The notes: a model not told the origin generated them from the sequence alone. Positions 19,523 through 30,231 are shown, counted from the first letter of the stretch. The stretch is DNA of 31,162 bases from Chara braunii (GCA_003427395.1 BFEA01000076.1:561245-592406); one strand, 5' to 3'. Made by a program: numbers and translations.

Positions 19523-19646
19523 GGGTTCAGCCTCCTGACAAGTTGGTGAAACTCTGACAAAACAGTTTGTCACATCCCCACGTTTGTCGTCCTCTTCTCC
19601 CTTTGTGCCGATGGTTTACCGGGCAGTTCTGTTTGATGATATATAA
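19523..19646 (+). ncRNA. Hammerhead-ribozyme-like repeat, copy 1 (decayed)
   Basis: The core reads CTGACAAG-TTGG-TGAAACT-CTGA-CAAAAC-AGTTTGTC. The four-base stem II still pairs using wobble pairs, and ACA/TGT could form a short stem III before a GTC cleavage triplet. Two core positions (CTGATGA to CTGACAA) and the CGAAA box are changed, so activity is unlikely. The unit extends to TTCTGTTTGATGATATATA. I found no convincing stem I next to the core. Confidence 0.4.
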
Positions 19647-19778
19647 CCTTGAGGGGAGTGGTTGGTGCCCACCTCAGGGTATCAGTTTCCGGGCAGTTGT
19701 TGGTGCTTAACCGCAACCGAGGTTAAGGTGGATTATCACTTACAATGTAATCAGTTTGGGAATTCTGCAGATTGTTGA

Positions 19779-19906
19779 GGGTTCAGCCTCCTGATGATGA
19801 GTCGGTGAAACTCCGACGAAACAGTTTGTCACAGCCCCTCATTTGTTGTCCTCTTCTCCCAATCTGCGTACGGTTTCCCAAGCAGTTCTGTTTGATGATA
19901 TATATA
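19779..19906 (+). ncRNA. Hammerhead-ribozyme-like repeat, copy 2
   Basis: Same unit 256 bases further on. It contains CTGATGATGAG-TCGG-TGAAACT-CCGA-CGAAAC-AGTTTGTC. Apart from a three-base ATG-type insertion it has both conserved boxes (CTGATGA and CGAAAC), a perfect stem II and the same three-base-pair stem III with a GTC triplet. Stem I pairing is weak: GGGTT upstream can pair with AGCCC downstream, but not next to the core. It is a candidate only. Confidence 0.4.
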
Positions 19907-20047
19907 TATATATATATATCATATATAATGTATATATATCGCCAAACAACGTTCCCCATATATATATATATATATAATCATTATAATATCTACCCGTAAA
20001 TATGTTGCCTGCCCCCACTAATCTTCCCATAGAAGAACATAACCTCC

Positions 20048-21050
20048 TGCAAGGAAAATGAACGGAAGCGAGATAACAATATTCAGATTGCACAATCACA
20101 TTGAAAGCCAAATTGTAACACATCGTTCAGAAAGCAGCATTGCACCAATATAACACCAATGGAGAATCGTAGCATTGAAAGTCAATGTCAATGAGAGCTT
20201 GCTCTCGCCACCACCAACATATGAATCCAGTCTCTATCTCCCTACTTGGCGCTCGACGCCCAGCCTACTCCCTACACAGCTACTACTAGCCTACTAATTG
20301 ACAATGCAACTGTTGACGTCAGCAGCACCCGAAGTACTTGAAGATGTCGCCCATGCAGAACCATTGCCAATACCAGGTATGTGCCCTCACATCATGATCA
20401 TCATCATCCTTCTCTCTCTCCCTTGACTCTCTCCCACGTCTTCCTTTGTTGTACACCCAAAGACCACCCCTGCGCCTCACTGTACATCCAAGCCCTGCTA
20501 GCTATGAAGGCAGGGCTATGGCGCTGCCCTCAACAGCGCCCTGCTCCCTGCACGACCGCACATGCCTACACCTCGCCGCTCAGTGCTAGCAGCAGCCCAC
20601 GAGCTTCAGCTCCAGCAGCACTGTCGCCAGCATGCGAGTGCCCGAATGACTTGCCAGGCAGCGAGCTCTTTCCTATATGGAAAGAGCGTGCCTCGGTTCG
20701 ACAGCCTGCTGGACTGGCCTGGGTCCAGAAGCTTCCGGTAGGCCCCAGGATGCTGGGTCTCTGGTGCAGCCACTGGGCCTCATTCGGTTGGGCCTCCCAA
20801 TTGTCTGTGTATGAGGCTACGAATCTCGCCCAGGACCTGTGCTTTTGGAAAGGCCTAGAGGGCCCGGGAATTTCCACGCTGCTCGGCCTGTGTTTCCCTT
20901 CAACCAACTGGTGCGACGAAAATGCCTGGACCCCAAATGCGAAATTGACACCCAAGGCCCTCTCATGATTAGTTAGGCCCGCCTTCACTTAGGGTGGGCA
21001 CATATGCTGCAGGGGTCTCCTTAGGCCTGTCGAGGACCCATATCCTCCCA
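20048..21050 (-). repeat. 3' LTR
   Basis: 1,003 bp, starting TGCAAGGAAAATG and ending CCTCCCA on the + strand, aligned end to end with 28005-29007. It contains a GTATGT donor-like site at 20376 and a CT-rich stretch. Frames of up to about 195 codons cross it but also occur in the other LTR, without any domain, so they are not genes. Confidence 0.95.
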
Positions 21051-21062
21051 TTCCCTCCTCCT
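21051..21062 (-). promoter_or_regulatory. Polypurine tract next to the 3' LTR
   Basis: The minus strand reads AGGAGGAGGGAA directly before the LTR's TG, the expected place for plus-strand priming. A second copy of the tract lies 104 bases upstream in the element, because of a tandem duplication. Confidence 0.8.
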
Positions 21063-21259
21063 GTACTTCGATAGTCCTCTGAGAAGTTTTCTATTTTGCA
21101 GGCATCTTCCCTTTAAGATCTCTTTCATAGCTTGCAATGACTTGAGGTGTAGTTCTCCCTCCTCCTGTACTTCGATAGTCCTCTGAGAAGTTTTCTATTC
21201 TGCAGGCATCTTCCCTTTAAGATCTCTTTCATAGCCTGCAATGACTTGAGGTGCAGTTC
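21052..21259 (-). repeat. 104-bp tandem duplication at the pol 3' end
   Basis: 21052-21155 and 21156-21259 are nearly identical, with a few C/T differences. Each copy holds the polypurine tract and the last codons of pol (LHLKSLQAMKEILKG region). The pol frame therefore reads through one unit and enters the second. Confidence 0.95.
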
Positions 21260-22499
21260 TTCTCTGGTGAACCACCGATCTTCATTGGGGTCCAGATGAT
21301 GCCTGAATCTGACCCGGTACTGCATTTTTGGCTTAGGAGGGCGGCCTCTGCCTGGTGGTCGAGGAACACGCATCAAACGATGCTCCACGATCTGGTCGAT
21401 GTCCACTTCGCCATCCATGGTTGGGGGCAGCATTGATCGTTTGGAAGGAAACTGTACAGTTTCTGCGAAAGGTGCCGGTTTGGATGCGTGAAAAACATGG
21501 TGTGTCCGTAGATGAGGTGGGACGCGAATCACATAAGAAGGTCCATCCAACTGTTCCCCTACTATGTCCAGGACCTCCCAGGGACCGAAATATTGTGGCA
21601 TTAGTTTCCTAGATATTCCTAGTTCCTGTCCCAGTTCGTATGACTTTACCTAGACCCTTTCCCCTACTTGAAAGTTAGAAGGTCGTTTGTGTTTATTCTC
21701 AGATGCAATCATAGCATCCAAAGATTTCTCCATGTGCTCAACGGCCTGCTGCAACATCTGTTCGTATGTGACTACAAATTCTATGCTACCGGGTGCTGCA
21801 GTAGTCTGTTTTTCAGGTAGGAAATCGAGGGCGGAACGGGGCTTCCAACCAAGATGAAGTTGGTTGGGAGTCATGCCAGTAGCACTATGTACTACGTTGT
21901 TGTACAGGCTGGCGACGAGAGGTAGTTTCTCGTCCCAGTCATCCTGGCTTGGCTTAATGTAGTGCCTTAGTAAATGCTGCACTACTTTGTTCATCTGTTC
22001 CGCCTGTCCATTTGACTCAGGGTGATTCCCTTATGTCATTTGCAGTCTGGTTCCCATTTGTTGGGCAGTGCTCTTCCACAGTTCGCTCGTAAAGCGAACA
22101 TCCCTATCACTGACGATAGACTTAGGTAAACCAAAGTCTCGTACCCAGTTGTCCATGAACAATTTGATGATATAGTCGGTTTTGGCAGTCTCAGGCATGA
22201 CGATCAGTCTTGCATACTTGGAAAAGTGGTCTACTATAACGAAGATGTGTCTTTTCCTAGACCTGCTGGTCACAATAGTATCCATGAAGTCCATGGAGAC
22301 ACTCTGACCAGGACCTTTAGGAATCGGCAAGGGTTTGATGAGCCCAAGCGGAGCCTGAGTCCTAGGCTTGTCACGTTGATAGACCTGACAGATTTTGATA
22401 TACTTCTTGGCATCTTCCATCATAGAAGGCCACCAGAACTTTTGTACTAAGTTAGCTAAAGTTTTCCTGTAACCGAAATGACCAGTTGCATCGTGTTAT
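21125..22499 (-). pseudogene. Retrotransposon integrase with chromo-like C-terminus, broken
   Basis: Integrase inserts the element's cDNA. Reading the minus strand: the zinc-binding region has HDATGHFG (H-x4-H), but its C-x2-C is CQVY, so the second Cys is lost. In the catalytic core I see D in SMDFMD, D in VSDRD and E in HPESNGQAEQ, so the D,D,E triad is present. A TAA interrupts just before GNHPES and a TAG follows GERV. The C-terminus has the GPY/F-type motif FGPWEVLDIVG, then VPPHLRTHHVFHAS. A chromo-like segment follows (IDQIVEHR, QYRVRFRHHLDPNEDRWF), in which the usual aromatic-cage residues are largely changed. Chromo domains of such elements can direct insertion to heterochromatin; here that is inferred. 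Confidence 0.88.
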
Positions 22500-23160
22500 T
22501 CCCCTAAAAATAAACTACGCAAAGACTCACTACTAGGAACACACAATCTTTTATTCCCTGCATTCTCTACAAACAGCAAGTCATCCACCATTGTAAATTC
22601 ATCCAAAGTCACTTTGTCCTTTGCTTGGAATTTACGAATGATCTCTGACATCACTGGATCTTGTTGATAGGCTTCCACTCGATCATTAGATATGCCAAAT
22701 TCAGTTACTAGCGCGCCCGGGTAATTTGCCCGTCGAGACAGTGCATCCGCCACCTTGTTGTACTCTCCCTTGATTGGATCAAGTTGATAGTCATAAATGT
22801 CTATCACTTGAATCCATTGCTTAAGAGCATCAGAGAGTACTGGTTGTGTTTTGATCCAGCGCAGTGTCTCATGGTCAGATCTCACATAGAAAAATCTGCC
22901 AAGGAGATAGTGTAAAGGGCGTAAAGCTCACGCTCGTAGGTTGACCTGGTTAGCTTCCGAGACGACGTCTTTTTGCTCATGAACTTGATAGGTCTCAACT
23001 TGGTCCCCTCCTTTTGCGCAAGGACTGCGCCTATGCCATATTGGCTAGCGTATGTGGTCACTACAAATGGCTTATCAGGATCCGAAAGTTTAAGAACCTC
23101 GTAGTGTGTTAGGGCATACTTCAGTTTCTTGAAGGTCGCCTCACACTCTTAAGTCCACTC
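22500..23160 (-). pseudogene. Retrotransposon RNase H, broken
   Basis: RNase H removes the RNA strand during reverse transcription. On the minus strand the region follows RT after an in-frame TAA (WEWT then stop). It reads FVVTTYASQYGIGAVLAQKEG: the first catalytic Asp (normally TTDAS) is Tyr. STYERELYAL is followed by a deletion and frameshift near 22880 that removes the ALTHWRHY-type block. RSDHETLRWIKTQPVLSDAL and KVADALSRR then resume in the frame at 22496-22885. The tether to integrase follows. Enzyme activity is very unlikely. Confidence 0.88.
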
Positions 23161-23997
23161 CCAAGGGGTGTCCAGTCGAGTTAGATTTGTTAATGGGGAA
23201 GCCATAGTACTATAGTTCTTTACAAACGGACGATAGTAGCCCGTCATCCCCAAAAACGATCTGACCTCAGAAACAGTCTGAGGTCTGGGCCAGTCACGTA
23301 TGCTGGCCACCTTAGCATTATCTGACCTCAATCCATCTGCTGAGATTTCATGACCCAAGCACAAGATCTTGGTGCGACCAAACTCACATTTCTCCAAGTT
23401 AACCGTATACTGGTGCTGTCTTAGGAGACCTAACACTATTTTCAAGTGCTCAGCGTGCTTCTCTACAGTCCTACTAAAGATAAGAATATCGTCGAGGTAC
23501 ACGACGATAAACTTGTCTAAGTACTCATGAAATATCCTGTTCATCGCGTGTTGGAAAGTACCAGGTGCATTGCATAGGCCAAACGGCATCACCACAAACT
23601 CGTACAAACCGTACCTGGTGTGAAATGTGGTTTTGTGCTGGTCCTCGGGTCTAATGGCAATTTGATGGTATCCGGACTTCACATCTATCTTGGTGAAGTA
23701 CCGGCATCCCTGCACTCTATGCAAGAGGTCGTCGATGCGGGGTAGGGGCTCCGCGTTCTTAACGGTGATGGCATTGAGGCCCCTATAGTCAATGCACATC
23801 CTCAGGGTACCTCCCTTCTTTGGGACAAATAGAACTGGCGCACCGTAAGGGGAGGTACTAGGCCGAATCCATCCCTTTTCTTTGAGCTCCTTGAGCTGGC
23901 AGCGGAGCTCATCCAACTCCGCAAGAGACGTCCTATAGATTTGTCCTCTAGGTACCTTGACAACCTCTATTGCATGGACCACCTCCCTTTCTACCAC
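23149..23997 (-). CDS. Retrotransposon reverse transcriptase, open frame
   Basis: 282 codons open. The family blocks are all present: LKELKEKGWIRPSTSPYGAPVLFVPKK, RMCIDYRGLNAITVKN, FTKIDVKSGYHQI (first Asp), MPFGLCNAPGTFQHAMN, YLDDILIFS (catalytic YLDD), GHEISADGL and the RNase H connection SEVRSFLGMTGYYRPFV. The frame is a segment of a longer gag-pol polyprotein: upstream it is separated from the protease by a TAG that replaces a Gln codon before EPTGVVERE, and downstream a TAA cuts it from RNase H. The listed ATG is therefore only the first Met after the stop, not a true start. Confidence 0.93.
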   Translation of the reverse strand: MVEREVVHAIEVVKVPRGQIYRTSLAELDELRCQLKELKEKGWIRPSTSPYGAPVLFVPKKGGTLRMCIDYRGLNAITVKNAEPLPRIDDLLHRVQGCRYFTKIDVKSGYHQIAIRPEDQHKTTFHTRYGLYEFVVMPFGLCNAPGTFQHAMNRIFHEYLDKFIVVYLDDILIFSRTVEKHAEHLKIVLGLLRQHQYTVNLEKCEFGRTKILCLGHEISADGLRSDNAKVASIRDWPRPQTVSEVRSFLGMTGYYRPFVKNYSTMASPLTNLTRLDTPWEWT

Positions 23998-24092
23998 GCC
24001 TGTGGGCTCCTAAAAAAAGTCTGAATATGCTGCGACGACTGATTCTATCTCTGGGGGTGTTTTAACGGTCTCCCCTTTCTCAGAGACAAAGA

Positions 24093-24580
24093 CTAGATAC
24101 ATGCCCTCCTCGCGATTCTGCTTGTAGTAGTTAAAGAGGAAGCACACATGCAGCCGTAGTTCTCCACTAGACTGCTAGCTTTGTACTTCTGCAGTCTAAC
24201 GGTTCTACCGTTTGGCAGCTTGTGTATCAACACCTTCCTATCCCAATCAAACTGAGGTTGCGCGACCTCGAGGTAGTACATGCCTAGTAGCATATCAAAG
24301 GGCAGCTCGTCGCTGACGAGGAATGAGATTTTATGTCTCACTTCCCCTCCTCCATAAGAGAAGGAACAGACTACGTCCTTGACATAGTCTTCAACTATCA
24401 TTTGGTGTTTGTTGGCTAGTGTAGAAGCTACAGTTCTACTAAGCCCCTATCCACACAAGCACGACTGATGAAGTTTCGTGTAGAGCCTATGTCTGCAAAG
24501 GCGCCAACTTTGCAGCCACCTACATCAACCTCTACCTCGAAATGTTCACCCTTTGGACCTCAACTGATCATCGCCCAAGA
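24093..24580 (-). pseudogene. Retrotransposon aspartic protease, broken
   Basis: The protease cuts the gag-pol polyprotein. On the minus strand, EHFEVEVDVGGCKVGAFADIGSTRNFIS contains the active-site block. The usual D-T/S-G is here D-I-G, which removes the conserved hydroxyl residue. A frameshift near 24430 follows, then HQMIVEDYVKDVVCSF and LVSDELPFDMLLGMYYLEVAQPQFDWD, the flap and C-terminal ILG-like motif. A TGA precedes GPKGEHF. The protease is inactive in this copy if translated. Confidence 0.82.
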
Positions 24581-24719
24581 GTCTCTGGGGTCCTTCCCTG
24601 ACCACTCAGTCTCTAACTCTTCTAGGGCCTCAGACACATCTCTCGAACAGAGCGTCGTTGGGTCTAAATGTGTCTGCGGGGCAATACGTGGGTTACTAGC
24701 CCTGGCCAATGCCTGAAGT

Positions 24720-26723
24720 GGGGAATTCAACGTTACCACTTCAGCGTGAGTAAGAGCGGCAAAAACTCCTACTGGCCCGAGCTGTTTCCCTGCGAAGTGC
24801 TCGCAGAAGCACCACCAGGGTTCGAAGATAGTCCCACCACCGTTGGAGAGGCTACCCTCGTAAGGACTTTCTTGCCTTGGCACGTTCGGGACGTGTGGCC
24901 ATAGTTGCCACAGTTCATGCACGCGCCCCTAGCGACTCGGTCCCTCCACACCTCATACTTTAAACCAAGTTTCACCCAAGCGGGTGTACCTTGGTCGCCC
25001 TGACCCGTAGATCAGCCTACCTTCTTCTTCCCGGTCCCCCTAACCTTTTCTTTGATGGGTGCCACGACTCCCCCATCCGAAGTTTCGTTGGCCCCATCAT
25101 GCTCTGTCTCATCACCAAGATCTGGGAACTCGTCAATCTCCGTCGTTTGACCATCATGGTCAACGAACATTAACTGACCCTTTTTCTTCCAGTCTTGGGG
25201 AAGTCTCTTCTTCCTACCATCTTCCCGACTCTGATTCGCAGATCCCAATTTTGCCTCTATATCTAAGGCCTTCTTGCTGAAGGAGGTGAAGTTGTGTTGT
25301 TCGACATAGGCCTCATGTACCAGCTTTGTCCTAACCCTTGAAGGCAGACATCTAAGTTAATCCATAAGGAGTACCTGCTGGTCATAGCGCACGCCAGGTA
25401 CCACGAGCAGACATTCTACTGTATTTGTGAGCTCTCTAACATTCTTGTACCTTCTGGCACAAAGACTGTTGATTGCATCGGTGGCCTTTTGGGCCCCTTG
25501 TGGGTCATGCCACCTGTTGTACACGGACCGTACGAACTCTTCCAATGTTTGGGCCTGGGCCCAGGCATCGAACTTCTGACCGTAGCCCTGCTGCTGCACT
25601 AGGCCATTCAACGAGCGGGTTGTTGACCCCTCTAGAAAGGAGGCAACCACTACAACTTCTTGCTCCGGCCTGGTAAGCTTGTGCCTCACATAGGTAGGCA
25701 CCGTCCTTACCCAGGTGTCCAAGTCCTCATCCTTCTTCCTGTTGCCGAAGAAGGGCTTAGGACTCAGCAAGGGTAATTTGGGCATCCACTGCATAGGCTG
25801 CATTGGCCCAGGGGATTGTTGGAGTGGCTGCATAGCCACCGAAACAGGTTGCTGACACTAACATGGGCCTGGCTTGACAGTGGGACTGTAGTAACCACTG
25901 TCGTCGATGGTACGACTGAGACTCTAAGGACCGGACCACTAGTTGCCATATAACCAATTGGAGGGGGCATGCCAAACATAGGTGAGAATGAAGGCCCTAT
26001 CGGCGACGGCGTCACTGATGGACCCGCACCCGAAGGGGGAGCTACAGCAAACTGAGGCTGCCTCATCACTGGACGAGGAGCCTGTAATGCAGCCATAATT
26101 CGTTTCTGGCCTGCCACTAGTTGAGCCAACACTTCCTGCTGAACAACCTGCGTCTCTGCCACACACATGAGCGAATTCCGCAGTGCTTGCACAACGGGAT
26201 CTAATGTGGACTCGTCTAATGCTTCTAGCTTGCCTAGCTCCTGCAATCTACTACCTAGTCTAGCTTTCCTCATTATAGCTCTTCTTCTCCTCTCTGCTGC
26301 TTCATCCAACTGCCGCTGCAACTCATCCTGAAGTTCTTCTTCTTGGAGGATCTCATAATCCTCCGGCGTGAGTTGAGCCTGCTGGCTGACTTGTAAGTCA
26401 ACACCCTGGCTAATGGAAACCCGAAAACCACTCTGAGTGACTCCTGACGAAGTGGCCTATGAAGAGGCTTGCGACATGGTAGAGGAAGTACCCATGGTCG
26501 TACTGGTGCTAGCTGTAATCCTAGACCAGGCACTGTCCTCAGCCACCCTCGCTCTTCTTGCCGTTGTTCTATCTCTAGGTCTATCTCTAGCCTCTCTCCG
26601 CAGTCTCCTCTCGTCTCCTGGACCTAACTCTGGGAAAGTCAAAGGTTGACTGAGAGCAGTTCTACGAGTAGTCCTACGGTCATCCACTAACAACTCCTCT
26701 TCACTAGCGCTTGCATCACTCAT
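24720..26723 (-). pseudogene. Retrotransposon gag with CCHC zinc knuckle, broken
   Basis: Gag forms the virus-like particle and binds the RNA. The ATG at 26723 (MSDASASEEELL) opens an Arg-rich N-terminus. After a TAG at 26457 the frame goes on to a Glu/Arg-rich probable coiled coil (QRQLDEAAERRRRAIMRK). A Pro-rich linker and a frameshift near 25855 follow. The capsid-like region reads LSPKPFFGNRKKDEDLDTWVRTV and VVVASFLEGSTTRSL. A TAA at 25357 precedes LRCLPSRVRTKL. A TGA near 25012 precedes the zinc knuckle CMNCGNYGHTSRTC (C-x2-C-x4-H-x4-C) at 24880-24921. A further frameshift near 24775 joins the frame towards the protease. The stop types fit C-to-T decay. Confidence 0.85.
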
Positions 26724-27989
26724 GAGCTACAGTGTGTGTGATCTAAACTAGAATCCACACTGAATCCTACCTCAGCATGGCACACAACCGATTATGATAC
26801 ACAACTAACTTCGGTCGGCCTGGACAGAAACAGTTAGGTGGTTAGGTGTCACCCAGTGTCAGATCCTACAGGGAATATTAAGTCTATTTTTAGATTACTC
26901 TAATACAGATTGCAATGCAGCAAATAATATTCTACTATATCTGCAGCCGTTTGTCAATTGTCACTCAAGTCTGTAACAACTAAGTAATCAAAAATAAAAA
27001 TAGTGCTCCCTGCAGAGATGTATGCTGGATGGCAGTTTATCTAATTAATGTCGCGACGAACAATTGCCGGAATCCAACCCTTTCCCTGTATCCCTCTTGC
27101 GTAGTCACTTTGTGTCGACGTTCCTAGGCATCTGGTTGAGCAGCATGTCTAAAGGTGTGCAATCCGGCCCACCACTGTGCCCTAAGTCAACGTCGAACGT
27201 GCCAGCCCCTGCACATTATTTATCCTCGCATGCAACGAGCCTTACACCCGGTTTGATCTGGCTGATCAGGAGGCATTTAAGGAGATCCCCCGTAACTCCT
27301 CAGGAATTATTTAACGTCGCATACAGAACGACGATCACAGCCAGAATCAACACTGAGTCCCCGCCAGAAATATTTAGAGACGGTCTAGTAAGCAAGCGTT
27401 TGTTCAAAGGGCTGGCGTGACCCCTATTGCGCAGCAGCAGAACCAAGGACTTGCGGCAAAGCATGCGTGTACTAGTCCCAGCGGGTTGGCATGGTGACCG
27501 TAATCCGAGTGCTTCGTCCAGGGCCCTTCAGAGGCATCGCCCGTCTCCCACCAGCTTGCTGCCCAGGAAGAATGTCGAGTCTCAAGGTTGAGCGCTCACG
27601 ACACCTCACATTGAGAGGACTATCAAGACAAGACTCACTTCCTCACGGTAAGAAGCAATGAAGAGGGTAGATAAGGAAGGAAGCAACATACCTCATAATG
27701 CTGCCCCCAACCACAGATTTCTCACCGGCAACCTGATGTGCATTTATGATAATCGGTCTTTGCCTCGGCACAACCAACAGCAGAATGTAGTTCCACCTCG
27801 ACTTAAATGCCACATCAGCGAGTTCTCATCATCCAGCGTACAGCCCTAATGTCACCACATATCTTCCTGGCGGGCCCACACGACCCTGGGTCGCCTAATG
27901 TCCAATTGCCCAAGCCTTATCACTGCCCCACACCTCATGCGAAGCACCGAACAGCTAATGCGAAGAACCAATGAGCGCAGTTCGAACCA
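26724..27989 (-). other. Retrotransposon leader between primer site and gag
   Basis: About 1.27 kb of internal, apparently non-coding sequence. Short frames occur on both strands, none with a domain. The length is long for a 5' leader, so captured sequence is possible, but I recognise none. Confidence 0.6.
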
Positions 27990-28001
27990 GCTCCGATACC
28001 A
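27990..28001 (-). promoter_or_regulatory. Primer binding site, initiator Met-tRNA type
   Basis: The minus strand reads TGGTATCGGAGC three bases inside the 5' LTR end. The common plant initiator-Met primer site is TGGTATCAGAGC, so 11 of 12 bases match. It fixes the element's orientation as minus. Confidence 0.88.
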
Positions 28002-28004
28002 AAT

Positions 28005-29007
28005 TGCAAGGAAAATGAACAGAAGCGAGATGACAATATTCAGATTGCACAATCACATTGAAAGCCAAATCGTAACACAGTGTTCAGAAAGCAGCATTGC
28101 ACCAATATAACACCGATGGAGAATCGTAGCACTGAAAGTCAATGTCAATGAGAGCTTGCTCTCGCCACCACCAAAATATGAATCCAGTCTCTATCTCCCT
28201 ACTTGGCGCTCGGCGCCCAGCCTACTCCCTACACAGCTACTACTAGCCTACTAATTGACAATGCAACTGTTGACGTCAGCAGCACCCGAAGTACTTGAAG
28301 ATGTCGCCCATGCAGAACCATCGCCAATACCAGGTATGTGCCCTCACATCATCATCATCATCATCCTTCTCTCTCTCCCTTGACTCTCTCCCACGTCTTC
28401 CTTTGTTGTACACCCGAAGACCACCCCTGCGCCTCACTGTACATCCAAGCCCTGCCAGCTATGGAGGCTGGGCTATGGTGCTGCCCTCAGCAGCGCCCTG
28501 TTCCCTGCACGACCGCACGTGCCTGCACCTCGCCGCTCAGCGCTAGCAGCAGCCCACGAGCTTCAGCTCCAGCAGCGCTGCCGCCAGCATGCGAGTGCCC
28601 GAATGACTTGCCAGGCAGCGAGCTCTTTCCTATATGAAAAGAGCCTGCCTCGTTTCGGCAGCCTGCTGGACTGGCATGGGCCCAGAAGCTTCCGGTAGGC
28701 CCCAGGATGCTGCGCCTCTGGTGCAGCTACTGGGCATCATTCGGTTGGGCCTCCCAACTGTCTGTGTATGAGGCTGCGAATCATGCCCAGGGCCTGTGCT
28801 TTTGGAAAGGCCTAGAGGGCCTTGGAATTTCCACGCTGCTCGGCCTGTGTTTCCCTTCAACCAACTGGCGCGACGAAACTGCCTGGACCCCAAATGCGAA
28901 ATTGACACCCAAGGGCCTCTCGTGATTTGTTAGGCCAGCCTTCACTTAGGGCGGGCACATATGCTGCAGGGGGGCCCTTAGGCCTGCCGAGGACCCATAT
29001 CCTCGCA
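28005..29007 (-). repeat. 5' LTR
   Basis: 1,003 bp, starting TGCAAGGAAAATG and ending CCTCGCA on the + strand. It pairs with the LTR at 20048-21050 without net length change. It carries the matching GTATGT site at 28333. In the element's orientation it should hold the promoter, but I cannot point to a TATA box with confidence. Confidence 0.95.
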
Positions 29008-30230
29008 CTCCCCTCGCCCCTACATAATACAAACACCAAATAGATGCGGATTTTGCAGCCCTCCAAGTTTGTTTCCCCTGGTCACCACCCTTCATGCCGC
29101 AGCACACACCATCACAATACAAGCCACAGCACCCCTACAAACACCAGAATGAGACAACCTGCAACTCAAACCCTTTTTCTTTTCCGACTGCTTCACCTCT
29201 CGATAAACCTCTACGCCCATTGAAAGCCAACCCCACTTAAACGAAGATGACCCCCGTTCTCCAAGAAAAAGAGAAAGCCAACCACGTAACAATTAGACCA
29301 ACTACGGTACCCCAGCATAACCAACGACGAGATAACTCCTTGGCAAAAATGTGGCACTGCCTAAACCAAAGTTACATGCACAGCCACAAATGTAGAACGT
29401 ACCCCTTGCCAAACCCTGAGAGAAAAGCACAGATGGCCTAAACCAACTCCACCGACAGGCCCTGAACCACTTTCGCAAAACGCTCCTTGCTTATGTAGGC
29501 CTGCTCGGCGAAACGACGCGGCCAACTGGAAGAGTCTGCACTTCACCACCCGCTGGACCAGATACAAGACCACAAAAACACAGACGTTTGCGACAACCTC
29601 ACAAGCCATTGCCACAACTGACAAGGGTTTGTACCACTGCATGCACCCTCTCACGACGATGCATATCGCCCACTCACTTCATCCCCACCTGAGCACCACT
29701 ACAAGACAAAGAGCTGAGAAAACACTGGCGTGGCAAACCCCGCCATCATGAACGGCCGATTTCCCCCCTTCGAAAAAAACCTGTGTGTCCAGAACAACGT
29801 TCGCAGATCCAAAAACACACACATGCCCCTAACCCGCTATACCCCTAAACACACGAGTCATACATCAACCCATCAATCCCGGAACCTCACCTATCAATGT
29901 GGCATCATGAACCCCCATGTTCTATCTGACCCTTCTCACCACCCCAGACCACCCAAACCCGCTTACCTCCCCTTTCGTACCCATTCTCTCCCGAACGGCT
30001 CTCACCCAAGCCCAGCCCATCCTCCCTTCATTCTCCTACTTGCGCACCGCTTCCCTCCCTGATACTCGCCAACTGGCTCGAGTCCGGTGGTTCCCCACCT
30101 CTCCCTACTTTCCGCTCTCGCCCTCCAGTAGTGCACCTAGGAGCGCGAACGCACACTGCAATTCGGCAATGAGAGCGCATGATCTGCGGAGGAGAGAGAA
30201 GCGCAAGATTGTGGCTTGGTGGTCATCAAG
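29008..30230. other. Nuclear sequence, no supported gene
   Basis: The + strand is rich in A and C, especially 29700-30060 (ACCC/CCAC words). Overlapping short frames show no domain. Nothing further is recognised. Confidence 0.4.

Positions 30231-30231
<1 letters not shown>

Larger units (their letters stand above)
19374..20047. other. Sequence between the NUMT and the retrotransposon: hammerhead-like repeats and TA arrays
   Basis: No protein gene is recognised. It holds the two-copy direct repeat described separately, and (TA)n stretches at about 19899-19919 and 19959-19976, separated by a short spacer. Confidence 0.6.
20048..29007 (-). mobile_element. Ty3/gypsy chromovirus-like LTR retrotransposon, complete in structure, coding regions decayed
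   Basis: Two 1,003-bp direct repeats with TG...CA ends bound an internal region. It reads, on the minus strand, PBS, leader, gag, protease, RT, RNase H, integrase, chromo-like domain and polypurine tract. This pol order defines Ty3/gypsy. RT is open, but gag, protease, RNase H and integrase carry stops, frameshifts and lost key residues, so the copy is not autonomous. By hand the LTRs differ at roughly 5 percent of sites, mostly transitions. The five bases outside the ends (CCTCC left, CTCCC right) do not form a clear target duplication. No env-like frame is seen. Confidence 0.95.

Noticed and set aside
20381-20968. 195-codon + strand frame and the similar frame at 28338-28637
   Set aside because: Both lie at the same place inside the two LTRs and are on the strand opposite to the element's genes; no domain.
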